From Reticulitermes speratus (lineage: Eukaryota > Arthropoda > Insecta > Blattodea > Rhinotermitidae), in the NCBI GenBank assembly GCA_021186555.1, contig JAJKFL010000010.1:25814840-25878839 (forward strand): DNA of 64,000 nucleotides. The letters are read 5' to 3'. The notes under the pieces were generated by a model. That model was not told the DNA's origin, did no database searches, and saw nothing but the letters and a program-made list of their open reading frames with translations. Numbering within the stretch: the stretch's first letter is position 1; each line of letters opens with the position of its first letter. Made by a program: the position numbers and the translations under genes. Shown here one piece after another: positions 23,191-35,184 of this stretch.

Positions 23191-26100
23191 AGAGGGTAAA
23201 AGGGCTCTGTCGTACATAGCTTGTCGTGTTAACAAGAGGGCTCTGTCGTACATAGCTTGTCGTGTTAACAAGAGGGCTCTGTTGTACATAGCTTGTCGTG
23301 TTAACAAGAGGGCTCTGTCGTACATAGCTTGTCGTGTTAACAAGAGGGTTCTGTCGTGCATACCTTGTGTTAACAAGAGGGCTCCGTCGTGCATAGCTTG
23401 TGTTAACAAGAGGGCTCTGTCGTGCATAGCTTGTGTTAACAAGAGGGCTCTGTCTTGCATAGCTTGTGTTAACAAGAGGGCTCTGTCTTGCATAGATTGT
23501 GTTAACAAGAGGGCTCTGTCGTACATAGCTTGTCGTGTTAACAAGAGGGCTCTGTCGTACATAGCTTGTCGTGTTAACAAGAGGGCTCTGTCGTACATAG
23601 CTTGTCGTGTTAACAAGAGGGCTCTGTCGTACATAGCTTGTCGTGTTAACAAGAGGGCTCTGTCGTGCATAGCTTGTGTTAACAAGAGGGCTCTGTCTTG
23701 CATAGCTTGTGTTAACAAGAGGGCTCTGTCGTACATAGCTTGTCGTGTTAACAAGAGGGCTCTGTCGTGCATAGCTTGTGTTAACAAGAGGGCTCTGTCT
23801 TGCATAGCTTGTGTTAACAAGAGGGCTCTGTCGTACATAGCTTGTCGTGTTAATAAGAGGGCTCTGTCGTACATAGCTTGTCGTGTTAACAAGAGGGCTC
23901 TGTCGTGCATAGCTTGTCGTGTTAACAAGAGGGCTCTGTCGTACATAGCTTGTCGTGTTAACAAGAGGGCTCTGTCGTACATAGCTTGTCGTGTTAACAA
24001 GAGGGCTCTGTCGTACATAGCTTGTCGTGTTAATAAGAGGGCTCTGTCGTACATAGCTTGTCGTGTTAATAAGAGGGCTCTGTCGTACATAGCTTGTCGT
24101 GTTAACAAGAGGGCTCTGTCGTACATAGCTTGTCGTGTTAATAAGAGGGCTCTGTCGTACATAGCTTGTCGTGTTAACAAGAGGGCTCTGTCGTACATAG
24201 CTTGTCGTCTTAACAAGAGGGCTCTGTCGTACATAGCTTGTCGTGTTAATAAGAGGGCTCTGTCGTACATAGCTTGTCGTGTTAATAAGAGGGCTCTGTC
24301 TTACATAGCTTGTCGTGTTAACAAGAGGGCTCTGTCGTACATAGCTTGTGTGTTAACAAGAGGGCTCTGTCGTACATAGCTTGTCGTGTTAACAAGAGGG
24401 CTCTGTCGTCATAGCTTGTCGTGTTAAAAGTGGGCTCTGTCGTACATAGCTTGTGTGTTAACAAGAGGGCTCTGTCGTACATAGCTTGTCGTGTTAAAAG
24501 AGGGCTCTGTCGTACATAGCTTGTCGTGTTAACAAGAGGGCTCTGTCGTACATAGCTTGTCGTGTTAACAAGGGGCTCTGTCGTACATAGCTTGTCGTGT
24601 TAATAAGAGGGCTCTGTCGTACATAGCTTGTCGTGTTAATAAGTGGGCTCTGTCGTACATAGCTTGTCGTGTTAAAAGAGGGCTCTGTCGTACATAGCTT
24701 GTCGTGTTAATAAGGGGCTCTGTCGTACATAGCTTGTCGTGTTAACAAGAGGGCTCTGTCGTACATAGCTTGTCGTGTTAATAAGAGGGCTCTGTCGTAC
24801 ATAGCTTGTCGTGTTAATACAAGTGGGCTCTGTCGTACATAGCTTGTCGTGTTAACAAGAGGGCTCTGTCGTACATAGCTTGTCGTGTTAATAAGTGGCT
24901 CTGTCGTACATAGCTTGTCGTGTTAATAAGAGGGCTCTGTCGTACATAGCTTGTCGTGTTAATAAGGGGCTCTGTCGTACATAGCTTGTCGTGTTAAAAG
25001 TGGGCTCTGTCGTAATAGCTTGTCGTGTTAACAAGAGGGCTCTGTCGTACATAGCTTGTCGTGTTAACAAGAGGGCTCTGTCGTCATAGCTTGTCGTGTT
25101 AAAAGAGGGCTCTGTCGTACATAGCTTGTCGTGTTAACAAGAGGGCGCTGTCGTACATAGCTTGTCGTGTTAAAAGAGGGCTCTGTCGTACATAGCTTGT
25201 CGTGTTAACAAGAGGGCTCTGTCGTACATAGCTTGTCGTGTTAATAAGTGGGCTCTGTCGTACATAGCTTGTCGTGTTAATAAGAGGGCTCTGTCGTACA
25301 TAGCTTGTCGTGTTAAAAGAGGGCTCTGTCGTACATAGCTTGTCGTGTTAATAAGTGGGCTCTGTCGTACATAGCTTGTCGTGTTAACAAGTGGGCTCTG
25401 TCGTACATAGCTTGTCGTGTTAAAAGAGTGGCTCTGTCGTATACTGCGTTTATATGGCTCTGTGTTGCTGTCGTGTTAAAAGTGGGCTCTGTCGTACATA
25501 GCTTGTCGTGTTAATAAGAGGGCTCTGTCGTACATAGCTTGTCGTGTTAACAAGGGGCTCTGTCGTACATAGCTTGTCGTGTTAATAAGAGGGCTCTGTC
25601 GTACATAGCTTGTCGTGTTAAAAGAGGGCTCTGTCGTACATAGCTTGTCGTGTTAAAAGTGGGCTCTGTCGTACATAGCTTGTCGTGTTAACAAGTGGGC
25701 TCTGTCGTACATAGCTTGTCGTGTTAACAAGGGGCTCTGTCGTACATAGCTTGTCGTGTTAACAAGAGGGCCTGTCGTACATAGCTTGTCGTGTTACATA
25801 GTGGGCTCTGTCGTACATAGCTTGTCGTGTTAACAAGAGGGCGCTGTCGTACATAGCTTGTCGTGTTATACATGGGGCGCTGTCGTACATAGCTTGTCGT
25901 GTTAACAAGAGGGCTCTGTCGTACATAGCTTGTCGTGTTAACTAAGAGGGCCTGTCGTACATAGCTTGTCGTGTTACAAAGGGGCTCTGTCGTACATAGC
26001 TTGTCGTGTTAACAAGAGGGCCTGTCGTACATAGCTTGTCGTGTTAATCAAGTGGGCGCTGTCGTACATAGCTTGTCGTGTTAAAAGAGGGCTCTGTCGT

Positions 26101-26368
26101 ACATAGCTTGTCGTGTTAAAAGAGGGCCTGTCGTACATAGCTTGTCGTGTTAACAAGAGGGCGCTGTCGTAATAGCTTGTCGTGTTAACAAGAGGGCTCT
26201 GTCGTACATAGCTTGTCGTGTTAATAAGAGGGCTCTGTCGTACATAGCTTGTCGTGTTAACAAGTGGGCTCTGTCGTACATAGCTTGTCGTGTTAACAAG
26301 AGGGCGCTGTCGTACATAGCTTGTCGTGTTAACAAGAGGGCGCTGTCGTACATAGCTTGTCGTGTTAA
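23191..26368. repeat. 36/33-bp minisatellite array (about 89 units)
   Basis: Unit aagagggctctgtcgtacat followed by agcttgtcgtgttaac (36 bp). A 33-bp class with gcatagcttgtgttaac occurs in 23360-23830. From about 24330 to 26368 indels rise sharply (ttaaaag, ggggctc, gtcatag) and one unit near 25441 is scrambled, which breaks the long ORFs that exist before that point. ORFs of 365 and 383 codons (23119-24379) are repeat artefacts. Confidence 0.97.
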
Positions 26369-26464
26369 TAAGAGGCACTAACATGACATGAACATCAGAC
26401 ATGTTAGTGACTGTTATATGCTTTTATGATTTCCGAAGGCCAAACGGACTTCTAAATGTCACGC

Positions 26465-26562
26465 AGCTGTCAACGTGCAAGGTGCGTGCTGTCAACGTGC
26501 ACGGTGCGTGCTGTCAACATGCACGGTGCGTGCTGTCAACATGCACGGTGCGTGCTGTCATC
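26465..26562. repeat. 22-bp minisatellite (about 4 units)
   Basis: Unit gctgtcaacgtgcacggtgc followed by gt, with minor variants (gtgcaagg, catgcacgg). Confidence 0.9.
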
Positions 26563-26627
26563 AGAATTGAATGCAACGTTAATAATGCTACATCTGTTAA
26601 CAACACATTTAAGATAAATCCCAAAAC

Positions 26628-26706
26628 GTCCTGACGTTGCTGTATAATATTGACGTTGCTGTATAATATTGACGTTGCTGTATAATATTGACGTTGCTGT
26701 ATATTA
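26628..26706. repeat. 19-bp minisatellite (about 4 units)
   Basis: Unit tgacgttgctgtataatat repeated four times, the last with atatta. Confidence 0.9.
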
Positions 26707-26942
26707 TTGACAACTAACTGTCTTGTGGACTTTGTGCATCGTCTGGATAAAATATATAAAAATATAAAATGACGACGTTTCGGAAGGTGTTTCTTCTTCC
26801 GTCCTCAGGTGAATGGAGGGGAGACACCTACTCAGATGGGTCCCTTAGACCAAGCTACCCAGCTTCCGAAACGTCGTGATTTTATATTTTTATATATTTT
26901 ATCCGGACGATGGACAAAGTCCAAAAGACAGTTACTTGTCAA
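26707..26942. mobile_element. Foldback (MITE-like) element with inverted arms of about 75 bp
   Basis: The left arm (from ttgacaactaactgtctt at 26707 through gacgacgtttcggaag near 26784) and the reverse complement of the right arm (cttccgaaacgtcgtg from about 26865 to cagttacttgtcaa at 26942) match over about 75 bp with a handful of differences. The arms share a long AT-rich core (gataaaatatataaaaatat). The loop is about 80 bp. There is no ORF of its own, and I see no clear target-site duplication. It could be a non-autonomous DNA transposon or an inverted pair of another element's end. Confidence 0.75.
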
Positions 26943-26989
26943 ATTAAAGTGTATTCTGACGTTAATTGTATCGCATTGCTTTAATTCTC

Positions 26990-27852
26990 TGCTGACATGC
27001 GCTCTCTGCTGACATAAGCTCTCTGCTGACATACGCTCTCTGCTGACATAAGCTCTTTGCTGACATGAGCTCTCTGCTGACATGAGCTCTCTGCTGACAT
27101 GAGCTCTCTGCTGACATGAGCTGTCTGCTGACATAAGCTCTCTGCTGACATAAGTTCTCTACTGACATAAGCTCTCAGCTGACAAGCTGTCTGCTGACAT
27201 AAGCTGTCTGCTGACATAAGCTGTCTGCTGACATAAGCTGTCTGCTGACATAAGCTGTCTGCTGACATAAGATCTCTGCTGACATAAGCTCTCTGCTGAC
27301 ATAATCTCTCTGCTGACAAGCTCTCTGCTGACATAAGCTATCTGCTGACATAAGCTCTCTGCTATCATAAGATCTCTGCTGACATAAGATCTCTGCTGAC
27401 ATAAGCTCTCTGCTGACATAAGCTCTCTGCTGACATAAGCTTCTGCTGACATAAGATCTCTGCTGACATAAGATCTCTGCTGACATAAGCTGTCTGCTGA
27501 CATAAGCTGTCTTCTGACATAAGCTGTCTGCTGACATAAGCTCTCTGCTGACATAAGCTCTCTGCTGACATAAGCTGTCTGCTGACATAAGCTCTCTGCT
27601 GACATAAGCTCTCTGCTGACATAAGCTGTCTGCTGACATAAGCTCTCTGCTGACATAAGCTCTCTGCTGACATAAGCTGTCTGCTGACATAAGCTCTCTG
27701 CTGACATAAGCTTCTGCTGACATAAGATCTCTGCTGACATAAGCTGTCTGCTGACATAAGCTATCTGCTGACATAAGCTCTGTGCTGACATAATCTCTCT
27801 GCTGACATAATCTCTCTGCTGACATAAGCTCTGCTGACATGCGCTCTCTGCT
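26990..27852. repeat. 17-bp minisatellite array (about 50 units)
   Basis: Unit ctctctgctgacataag, with frequent gctgtctgctg and gatctctgctg variants. Seventeen is not a multiple of three, yet several frames lack stops, so overlapping minus-strand ORFs (up to 315 codons) arise. They are artefacts. Confidence 0.97.
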
Positions 27853-28216
27853 ACCACCGACGCACACCAACACGCTTGACACTTAAAGCAGTGACGAAAA
27901 GCGTTTCGATTTAAAAAGAGCTCTTGTGCATTTGTGTGTTGCACATTGCATAACTGGAATAAAGTCAGTGTGTGGGCGGAGTTTTGGAGATCTCTTGTGT
28001 TGACTTTGGGGGGGGGGGTGACTGTTGCGATGTTATTGGTGTGAGACGTAACGGCCTTTATATTTTGGGAGAGGAATGTTGGGGGGGTCTGAACGAAGTG
28101 TGGCAAAATATGGTAAAGATGGCAGAAGTTGTATGCTGAAGGGAATTTTGAAGTGCAATTTTACGAGGGAAAAGAATGTTGAAAGACCAAAAAGTATAAA
28201 ATAAATTTCTCCCTGT
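27853..28216. other. Unique spacer with a short poly-G run
   Basis: About 360 bp without recognised gene. It contains a G homopolymer around 28008-28017 and another near 28081, which are hard to sequence. Confidence 0.4.
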
Positions 28217-28478
28217 AACGGGCAACGAAGGCCCAGAGGGGGAGTAGAAGTGTAGCTCTACTCTTTCTTTAACCTTGGTGCTAGATGGGGTGGGTGGTAA
28301 ACTCCACGCCCCGGCCGTTTTACCCCCACGAAAGAGACCCGGTACCCATTGTATAGGAGGCTGGGTAGGCCCCAGGGCCGGTCTAGACGGCTGCGGAAAA
28401 TTTCGCCCCCACCGGGATTCGATCCCCGGACTGTCCAGCCCGTAGTGAGTCGCTATACCGACTGAGCTATCGCGGTCC
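28217..28478 (-). mobile_element. tRNA-derived SINE, family 1, copy 1
   Basis: On the minus strand it begins ggaccgcgatagctcagtcg with an A box (tagctcagtcgg, 28469-28458) and a B box (ggggatcgaatcc, 28427-28415), the split RNA polymerase III promoter of a tRNA. A non-tRNA body follows, ending in the cctctgggccttcgttgccc region. The tRNA-like head is followed by unrelated sequence, so this is a SINE, not a tRNA gene. A second copy lies at 36893-37149. Minus-strand ORF 28058-28501 is a shadow. Confidence 0.85.
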
Positions 28479-29365
28479 ACAAAAACGTATGTGCTGTCCA
28501 AATCTGGTGGTAATGGTACGTCGGCCTTAATGTCTCATTAACAAGAACTTTCAAAACATCGCCTTGGACAAATACAGACGTAGCTGCAGGGTGAAAACTT
28601 GTAGGCCTTACATGCTCGCGTTTCAATATTGATGTGTTTTCTGTCCTGGTGACTGACAACGGAACTAAAATATGAGAAGAGAAGAGGCAAGTGAATAAAC
28701 GGGGAAGACTTAGGAAGAGATAAATACAAGAAGAAAGGAAATTGGGAATTATTTTCCTTTTGACGACGCCTTTAGAGCCCGAAGTAATTTAAGGACGAAG
28801 TTGCTGACAGACGGAGAAGTGAGCGCAGGAAGCCGTCCAGACAAGGAACGTTAATTAGTCTGCGATCAAAAGGATCAGCAATGCGGATATCATTAACAGG
28901 GAGAGCAAAATTGTGACGTCACAATTGCTGTGTATTTAGCAGTGAACTGAGCCGCAGGTACTTTGTGTCTGCATTAGCGAGCCACGTGCTACGTCACATT
29001 AGTCGTAATTACAGGTGATGTAATGCAGTGAGTAGCCTTTGTGTGAAGGGAATTAACGTTGATATACGTGGAAGTCTAATGTTGGTATTAGTTACGGCTT
29101 TGAAGGGTCTGTATATATATATATCTGACACAGTCTGTACATGAAACAGTTTCTCTTAAAATGTCGGATTAATTAGTAAAGAAGAAGTGAAGTATTGTCA
29201 GTGCAGTGTGGCCGTAAGGACACAGATATAATGTTGGCGTCTGTCGGTGGATTTGACTGAGGTGTGTCAAATTGTTGTAACTATTTACTGTAATGGATAA
29301 CGCACATGTCGGCAGTTTTGATATTCAGCAATACTATGCAATTAATTAATCCTGAAATATATATA
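28479..29365. other. Unique intronic region; unassigned open stretch on minus
   Basis: About 890 bp of single-copy DNA in IR intron 3. On the minus strand 28480-28659 is open and fairly protein-like ([37 protein letters not shown]), but no IR motif or fitting splice pair is evident and I do not recognise it. A short (TA)n tract is at about 29110-29122. Confidence 0.35.
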
Positions 29366-32300
29366 AAGATTCAGTCCGTACCGCTCAGTGAACACACTCC
29401 GTCTCAGTTATACAAACCAGTCAGTTAATGTTGTACAGTGAAATAATCGCTGTTTGTTCTGAGATCCACACAAAACACATAAATACAGTCCGTACCGCGC
29501 AGTAAACACACTCCGTCTCAGTTATACAAACCAGTCAGTTAATGTTGTACAGTGAAATAATGGCTGTTTGTTCTGAGATCCACACAAAACACATAAATAC
29601 AGTCCGTACCGCGCAGTAAACACATTCCGTCTCAGTTATACAAACCAGTCAGTTAATGTTGTACAGTGAAATAATGGCTGTTTGTTCTGAGATCCACACA
29701 AAACACATAAATACAGTCCGTACCGCGCAGTAAACACACTCCGTCTCAGTTATACAAACCAGTCAGTTAATGTTGTACAGTAAAATAATCGCTGTTTGTT
29801 CTGAGATCCACACAAAACACATAAATACAGTCCGTACCGCGCAGTAAACACACTCCGTCTCAGTTATACAAACCAGTCAGTTAATGTTGTACAGTGAAAT
29901 AATCGCTGTTTGTTCTGAGATCCACACAAAACACATAAATACAGTCCGTACCGCGCAGTAAACACACTCCGTCTCAGTTATACAAACCAGTCAGTTAATG
30001 CTGTACAGTGAAATAATCGCTGTTTGTTCTGAGATCCACAAAAAACACATAAATACAGTTCGTACCGCGCAGTAAACACACTCCGTCTCAGTTATACAAA
30101 CCAGTCAGTTAATGTTGTACAGTGAAATAATGGCTGTTTGTTCTGAGATCCACACAAAACACATAAATACAGTCCGTACCGCGCAGTAAACACACTCCGT
30201 CTCAGTTATACAAACCAGTCAGTTAATGTTGTACAGTGAAATAATGGCTGTTTGTTCTGAGATCCACACAAAACACATAAATACAGTCCGTACCGCGCAG
30301 TAAACACACTCCGTCTCAGTTATACAAACCAGTCAGTTAATGTTGTACAGTGAAATAATGGCTGTTTGTTCTGAGATCCACACAAAACATAAATACAGTC
30401 CGTACCGCGCAGTAAACACACTCCGTCTCAGTTATACAAACCAGTCAGTTAATGTTGTACAGTGAAATAATCGCTGTTTGTTCTGAGATCCACACAAAAC
30501 ACATAAATACAGTCCGTACCGCGCAGTAAACACACTCCGTCTCAGTTATACAAACCAGTCAGTTAATGTTGTACAGTGAAATAATGGCTGTTTGTTCTGA
30601 GATCCACACAAAACACATAAATACAGTCCGTACCGCGCAGTAAACACACTCCGTCTCAGTTATACAAACCAGTCAGTTAATGTTGTACAGTGAAATAATG
30701 GCTGTTTGTTCTGAGATCCACACAAAACACATAAATACAGTCCGTACCGCGCAGTAAACACACTCCGTCTCAGTTATACAAACCAGTCAGTTAATGTTGT
30801 ACAGTGAAATAATGGCTGTTTGTTCTGAGATCCACACAAAACACATAAATACAGTCCGTACCGCGCAGTAAACACACTCCGTCTCAGTTATACAAACCAG
30901 TCAGTTAATGTTGTACAGTGAAATAATCGCTGTTTGTTCTGAGATCCACACAAAACACATAAATACAGTCCGTACCGCGCAGTAAACACACTCCGTCTCA
31001 GTTATACAAACCAGTCAGTTAATGCTTGTACAGTGAAATAATCGCTGTTTGTTCTGAGATCCACAAAAAACACATAAATACAGTTCGTACCGCGCAGTAA
31101 ACACACTCCGTCTCAGTTATACAAACCAGTCAGTTAATGTTGTACAGTGAAATAATGGCTGTTTGTTCTGAGATCCACACAAAACACATAAATACAGTCC
31201 GTACCGCGCAGTAAACACACTGCGTCTCAGTTATACAAACCAGTCAGTTAATGTTGTACAGTGAAATAATGGCTGTTTGTTCTGAGATCCACACAAAACA
31301 CATAAATACAGTCCGTACCGCGCAGTAAACACACTCCGTCTCAGTTATACAAACCAGTCAGTTAATGTTGTACAGTGAAATAATGGCTGTTTGTTCTGAG
31401 ATCCACACAAAACACATAAATACAGTCCGTACCGCGCAGTAAACACACTCCGTCTCAGTTATACAAACCAGTCAGTTAATGTTGTACAGTGAAATAATCG
31501 CTGTTTGTTCTGAGATCCACACAAAACACGTAAATACAGTCCGTACCGCGCAGTAAACACACTCCGTCTCAGTTATACAAACCAGTCAGTTAATGTTGTA
31601 CAGTGAAATAATCGCTGTTTGTTCTGAGATCCACAAAAAACACATAAATACAGTTCGTACCGCGCAGTAAACACACTCCGTCTCAGTTATACAAACCAGT
31701 CAGTTAATGTTGTACAGTGAAATAATGGCTGTTTGTTCTGAGATCCACACAAAACACATAAATACAGTTCGTACCGCGCAGTAAACACACTGCGTCTCAG
31801 TTATACAAACCAGTCAGTTAATGTTGTACAGTGAAATAATGGCTGTTTGTTCTGAGATCCACACAAAACACATAAATACAGTCCGTACCGCGCAGTAAAC
31901 ACACTCCGTCTCAGTTATACAAACCAGTCAGTTAATGTTGTACAGTGAAATAATGGCTGTTTGTTCTGAGATCCACACAAAACACATAAATACAGTCCGT
32001 ACCGCGCAGTAAACACACTCCGTCTCAGTTATACAAACCAGTCAGTTAATGTTGTACAGTGAAATAATCGCTGTTTGTTCTGAGATCCACAAAAACACAT
32101 AAATACAGTCCGTACCGCGCAGTAAACACACTCCGTCTCAGTTATACAAACCAGTCAGTTAATGCTGTACAGTGAAATAATCGCTGTTTGTTCTGAGATC
32201 CACAAAAAACACATAAATACAGTTCGTACCGCGCAGTAAACACACTCCGTCTCAGTTATACAAACCAGTCAGTTAATGTTGTACAGTGAAATAATCGCTG

Positions 32301-32562
32301 TTTGTTCTGAGATCCACACAAAACACATAAATACAGTCCGTACCGGGCAGTAAACACACTCCGTCTCATTTATACAAACCAGTCAGTTAATGTTGTACAG
32401 TGAAATAATCGCTGTTTGTTCTGAGATCCACACAAAACACATAAATACAGTCCGTACCGCGCAGTAAACACACTCCGTCTCATTTATACAAACCAGTCAG
32501 TTAATGTTGTACAGTGAAGTAATCGCTGTTTGTTCTGAGATCCACACAAAACACATAAATAC
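29366..32562 (+). repeat. 114-bp satellite array, locus 2 (about 28 units), clean
   Basis: Same unit as locus 1, spacing 114 bp (29488, 29602, 29716, 29830, 29944, 30058). It begins at atataaagattcagtccg, the boundary also seen at 43115 and, inverted, at 49975. Units alternate between ataatcgctg and ataatggctg. A variant (ccacaaaaaacac) recurs at 30036, 31061, 31631 and 32200, that is nine, five and five units apart, showing higher-order amplification. Confidence 0.97.
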
Positions 32563-33095
32563 ACTGTGTGGGCAGAACGTAGAATTTGTGAATGTTAAAC
32601 ATGGTGTTACATATAGTGACCACTGGGCTTTAAAGGGCAATATTTAAGCCTGTCGATAGTAAGTGATGAGGGAGGATGACATTACCCTCCCCATTACGCT
32701 TTCATTTGGCGCCCTGCCATGTCCTATCCCAGTTCACTTGACGCGCCGTGCTATAGCGAGGACTTCTCCGACACGCATGTCGTGCGTGTAGTCTATAGTC
32801 GCGATATTAGGCGTTCTCAAAGAAACTTTTACGGATATTGTATTCGTCCGGCGTATTACACTGAGCCGACTGGTAATTTGCTAACAGACGTTTCGGAGGA
32901 AGACTGTCTCCAACATTACATACGTAACGACTACATCTTGGTCTTAAGGAAGTATGTTTAGGCCACATGCAAGTTAAGGCAGTGAACAGACGCGGATAGA
33001 CTCAGTGAGGGCTGAGAGGGTAGAGAGAGGGAGCTGTGCATGGGGCGACGCTCGGACAGAGGGGAATGGACAGTGGGGATCAAAAGGACACCGAC
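32563..33095 (+). mobile_element. Single-copy tail of the 114-bp element, locus 2
   Basis: Runs from ctgtgtgggcagaacgtag through taagtgatgagggaggatga, tgacgcgccgtgctatagcg and acagacgtttcggaggaaga to ggggaatggacagtgggg. It is matched over its length by the inverted copy at 48887-49430. An 80-codon ORF (32719-32961, ending RNDYILVLRKYV) is open here. The inverted copy keeps the frame upstream to RND but its ORF extends into array, so coding is not supported. Element class unknown. Confidence 0.75.
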
Positions 33096-33436
33096 ATCGG
33101 AGATGCAGTTGTTCCGATATACGACAAGTTGTCAGTCGGAACATATTTAGAGACGTTTCGAAGGGGCTTGAAGGCTGCGTGTTTAGGTTCAGCTTGGTTT
33201 TGAGTCGACATCAGTACGGCGGTGACGTAAACAGACAGACAGCTTGACCCTGAGTGTGAAGGCAATATGATCCTTCGAAATGTCGGGGAATGCTCGACCA
33301 GTGACACGGCGTCACGTCCCAGAAAACTTGAACCGTAACGTACTGTGTTTTGTTTTGTGTGCAGAATGAAATTGTAAATACTATTAAATTAAAATTGGGC
33401 TAGAGTGGCTTAACAGCTTTTGTGTGATGAACTGCA
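33096..33436. other. Unique stretch after the element tail
   Basis: About 340 bp. Short ORFs on both strands overlap each other and show no family. A second gacgtttcgaagg block is at about 33153. Nothing else recognised. Confidence 0.35.
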
Positions 33437-34405
33437 AGATAAGTCGGTCCCTGTCACCACGATAAGTTGGTCCCTGTCACCACGATAAGTCGGTCCCTGT
33501 CACCACGATAAGTCGGTCCCTGTCACCACGATAAGTCGGTCCCTGTCACCACGATAAGTCGGTCCCTGTCATCACGATAAGTCGGTCCCTGTCACCACGA
33601 TAAGTCGGTCCCTGTCACCACGATAAGTCGGTCCCTGTCACCACGATAAGTCGGTCCCTGTCACCACGATACGTCGGTCCCTGTCACCACGATACGTCGG
33701 TCCCTGTCACCACGATAAGTCGGTCCCTGTCACCACGATAAGTCGGTCCCTGTCATCACGATAAGTCGGTCCCTGTCACCACGATAAGTCGGTCCCTGTC
33801 ACCACGATAAGTCGGTCCCTGTCACCACGATAAGTCGGTCCCTGTCACCACGATAATTCGGTCCCTGTCACCACGATAAGTCGGTCCCTGTCACCACGAT
33901 AAGTCGGTCCCTGTCACCACGATAAGTCGGTCCCTGTCACCACGATAAATCGGTCCCTGTCACCACGATAAGTCGGTCCCTGTCACCACGATAAGTCGGT
34001 CCCTGTCACCACGATAAGTCGGTCCCTGTCACCACGATAAGTCGGTCCCTGTCACCACGATAAGTCGGTCCCTGTCACCACGATAAGTCGGTCCCTGTCA
34101 CCACGATACTTCGGTCACTGTCACCACGATAAGTCGGTCCCTGTCACCACGATACTTCGGTCCCTGTCACCACGATACGTCGGTCCCTGTCACCACGATA
34201 CGTCGGTCCCTGTCACCACGATAAGTCGGTCCCTGTCACCACGATACTTCGGTCCCTGTCACCACGATACGTCGGTCCCTGTCACCACGATACGTCGGTC
34301 CCTGTCACCACGATACGTCGGTCCCTGTCACCACGATAAATCGGTCCCTGTCACCACGATAAGTCGGTCCCTTTCACCACGATAAATCGGTCCCTGTCAC
34401 CACGG
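33437..34405. repeat. 23-bp minisatellite array (about 42 units)
   Basis: Unit gataagtcggtccctgtcac followed by cac. Very uniform. Variants acgtcgg, acttcgg and aaatcgg cluster toward the right end (34100-34400). Confidence 0.97.
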
Positions 34406-34600
34406 CACGGCGCGTCCTCAGGTTGCTGATGGAGGAACGGTCTGCGGATATGGAGGGTAGCTGTGAATACATTGAATAAGCAGTAGCGACGGCCGACAAG
34501 GGGTGGTCACCCAGCTTGGGTGTTGGGCGAGGTTCTAACAACTCGTCACCCTAAAAAATTACCAAGTTAGAAATCATGCAAAAAAGCCTCGGACCTGTAC
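34406..34600. other. Short unique stretch
   Basis: About 195 bp between array and retrotransposon tail. Nothing recognised. Confidence 0.35.
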
Positions 34601-34776
34601 GGATTATTTGGTATTATATGGCTCAGGATAGGGACAGGTGGCGGGCTCTTGTGAGTGCGGTAATGAACCTTAGGGTTCCATAAAACGCGGGAATTTATTG
34701 GCTATCTAACGACCTGTTAGCTTCTCAAGATGGGTTCTGTTCCATGGATTTAGTTAGTTAGTTATCTAGTTAGCGT
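34601..34776 (+). mobile_element. 3' end of non-LTR retrotransposon family B, copy 1
   Basis: Carries gctcaggatagggacaggtg, gcgggctcttgtgagtgcgg and tgttagcttctcaagatggg, then ends in ttagttagttagttatctag. The same block occurs at 42160-42325 after a frame encoding [15 protein letters not shown], which identifies it as the C-terminal/3'UTR part of a non-LTR element with a TTAG-type tail. Confidence 0.75.
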
Positions 34777-35180
34777 GATGAATTCTTGTGTGTCAACATA
34801 ACTTATGTTTGGTACGAAGTAGCTCGCACATATCGCCACACGACAGACGCTTTGTCACTTTACGCTTTCATTCAATTCGCTTCTAAAGATCACAACATAA
34901 TTATTGATTTCCATGCATGTTCAAACCTGCCTGTTTGTGGTTGCGTTTTTGTCCGGGGTTTCAATTGAATACATGATTGAACATCGTTTGCATCGCAGCG
35001 AACTAATTTTGTGCGTGAGAATATCCACGTGTGTCAACTGCTCTCTCTGTGTGCAAATTCGAACTGAGTGTCTTGTGATAATTAGACTTCAGTGTAATTA
35101 CGGTAATTAACTACTGCAAGAGAAGGTTCCCAGGCTTCGTCCGCTCATCCTTCCGATAAGAAGGACAATTAATATGAAGA
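34777..35180. other. Unique intronic stretch
   Basis: About 400 bp. Two short overlapping plus-strand ORFs of no recognised family. No splice sites fit them to the IR gene, which is on the other strand. Confidence 0.35.
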
Positions 35181-35184
35181 TGTG

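Noticed and set aside
21536-24379. Long ORFs on both strands over the 27-bp and 36-bp arrays
   Set aside because: Unit lengths are multiples of three, so a stop-free unit gives an open frame indefinitely. Both strands are open at once, which real genes rarely show.
28415-28478. tRNA gene on the minus strand
   Set aside because: Same reason: repeated at 37086-37149 with a shared downstream body (SINE family 1).
28453-28659. Additional IR exon on the minus strand
   Set aside because: Protein-like, but without IR motifs, and no acceptor/donor pair keeps the phase between exons 3 and 4. Left as unassigned.
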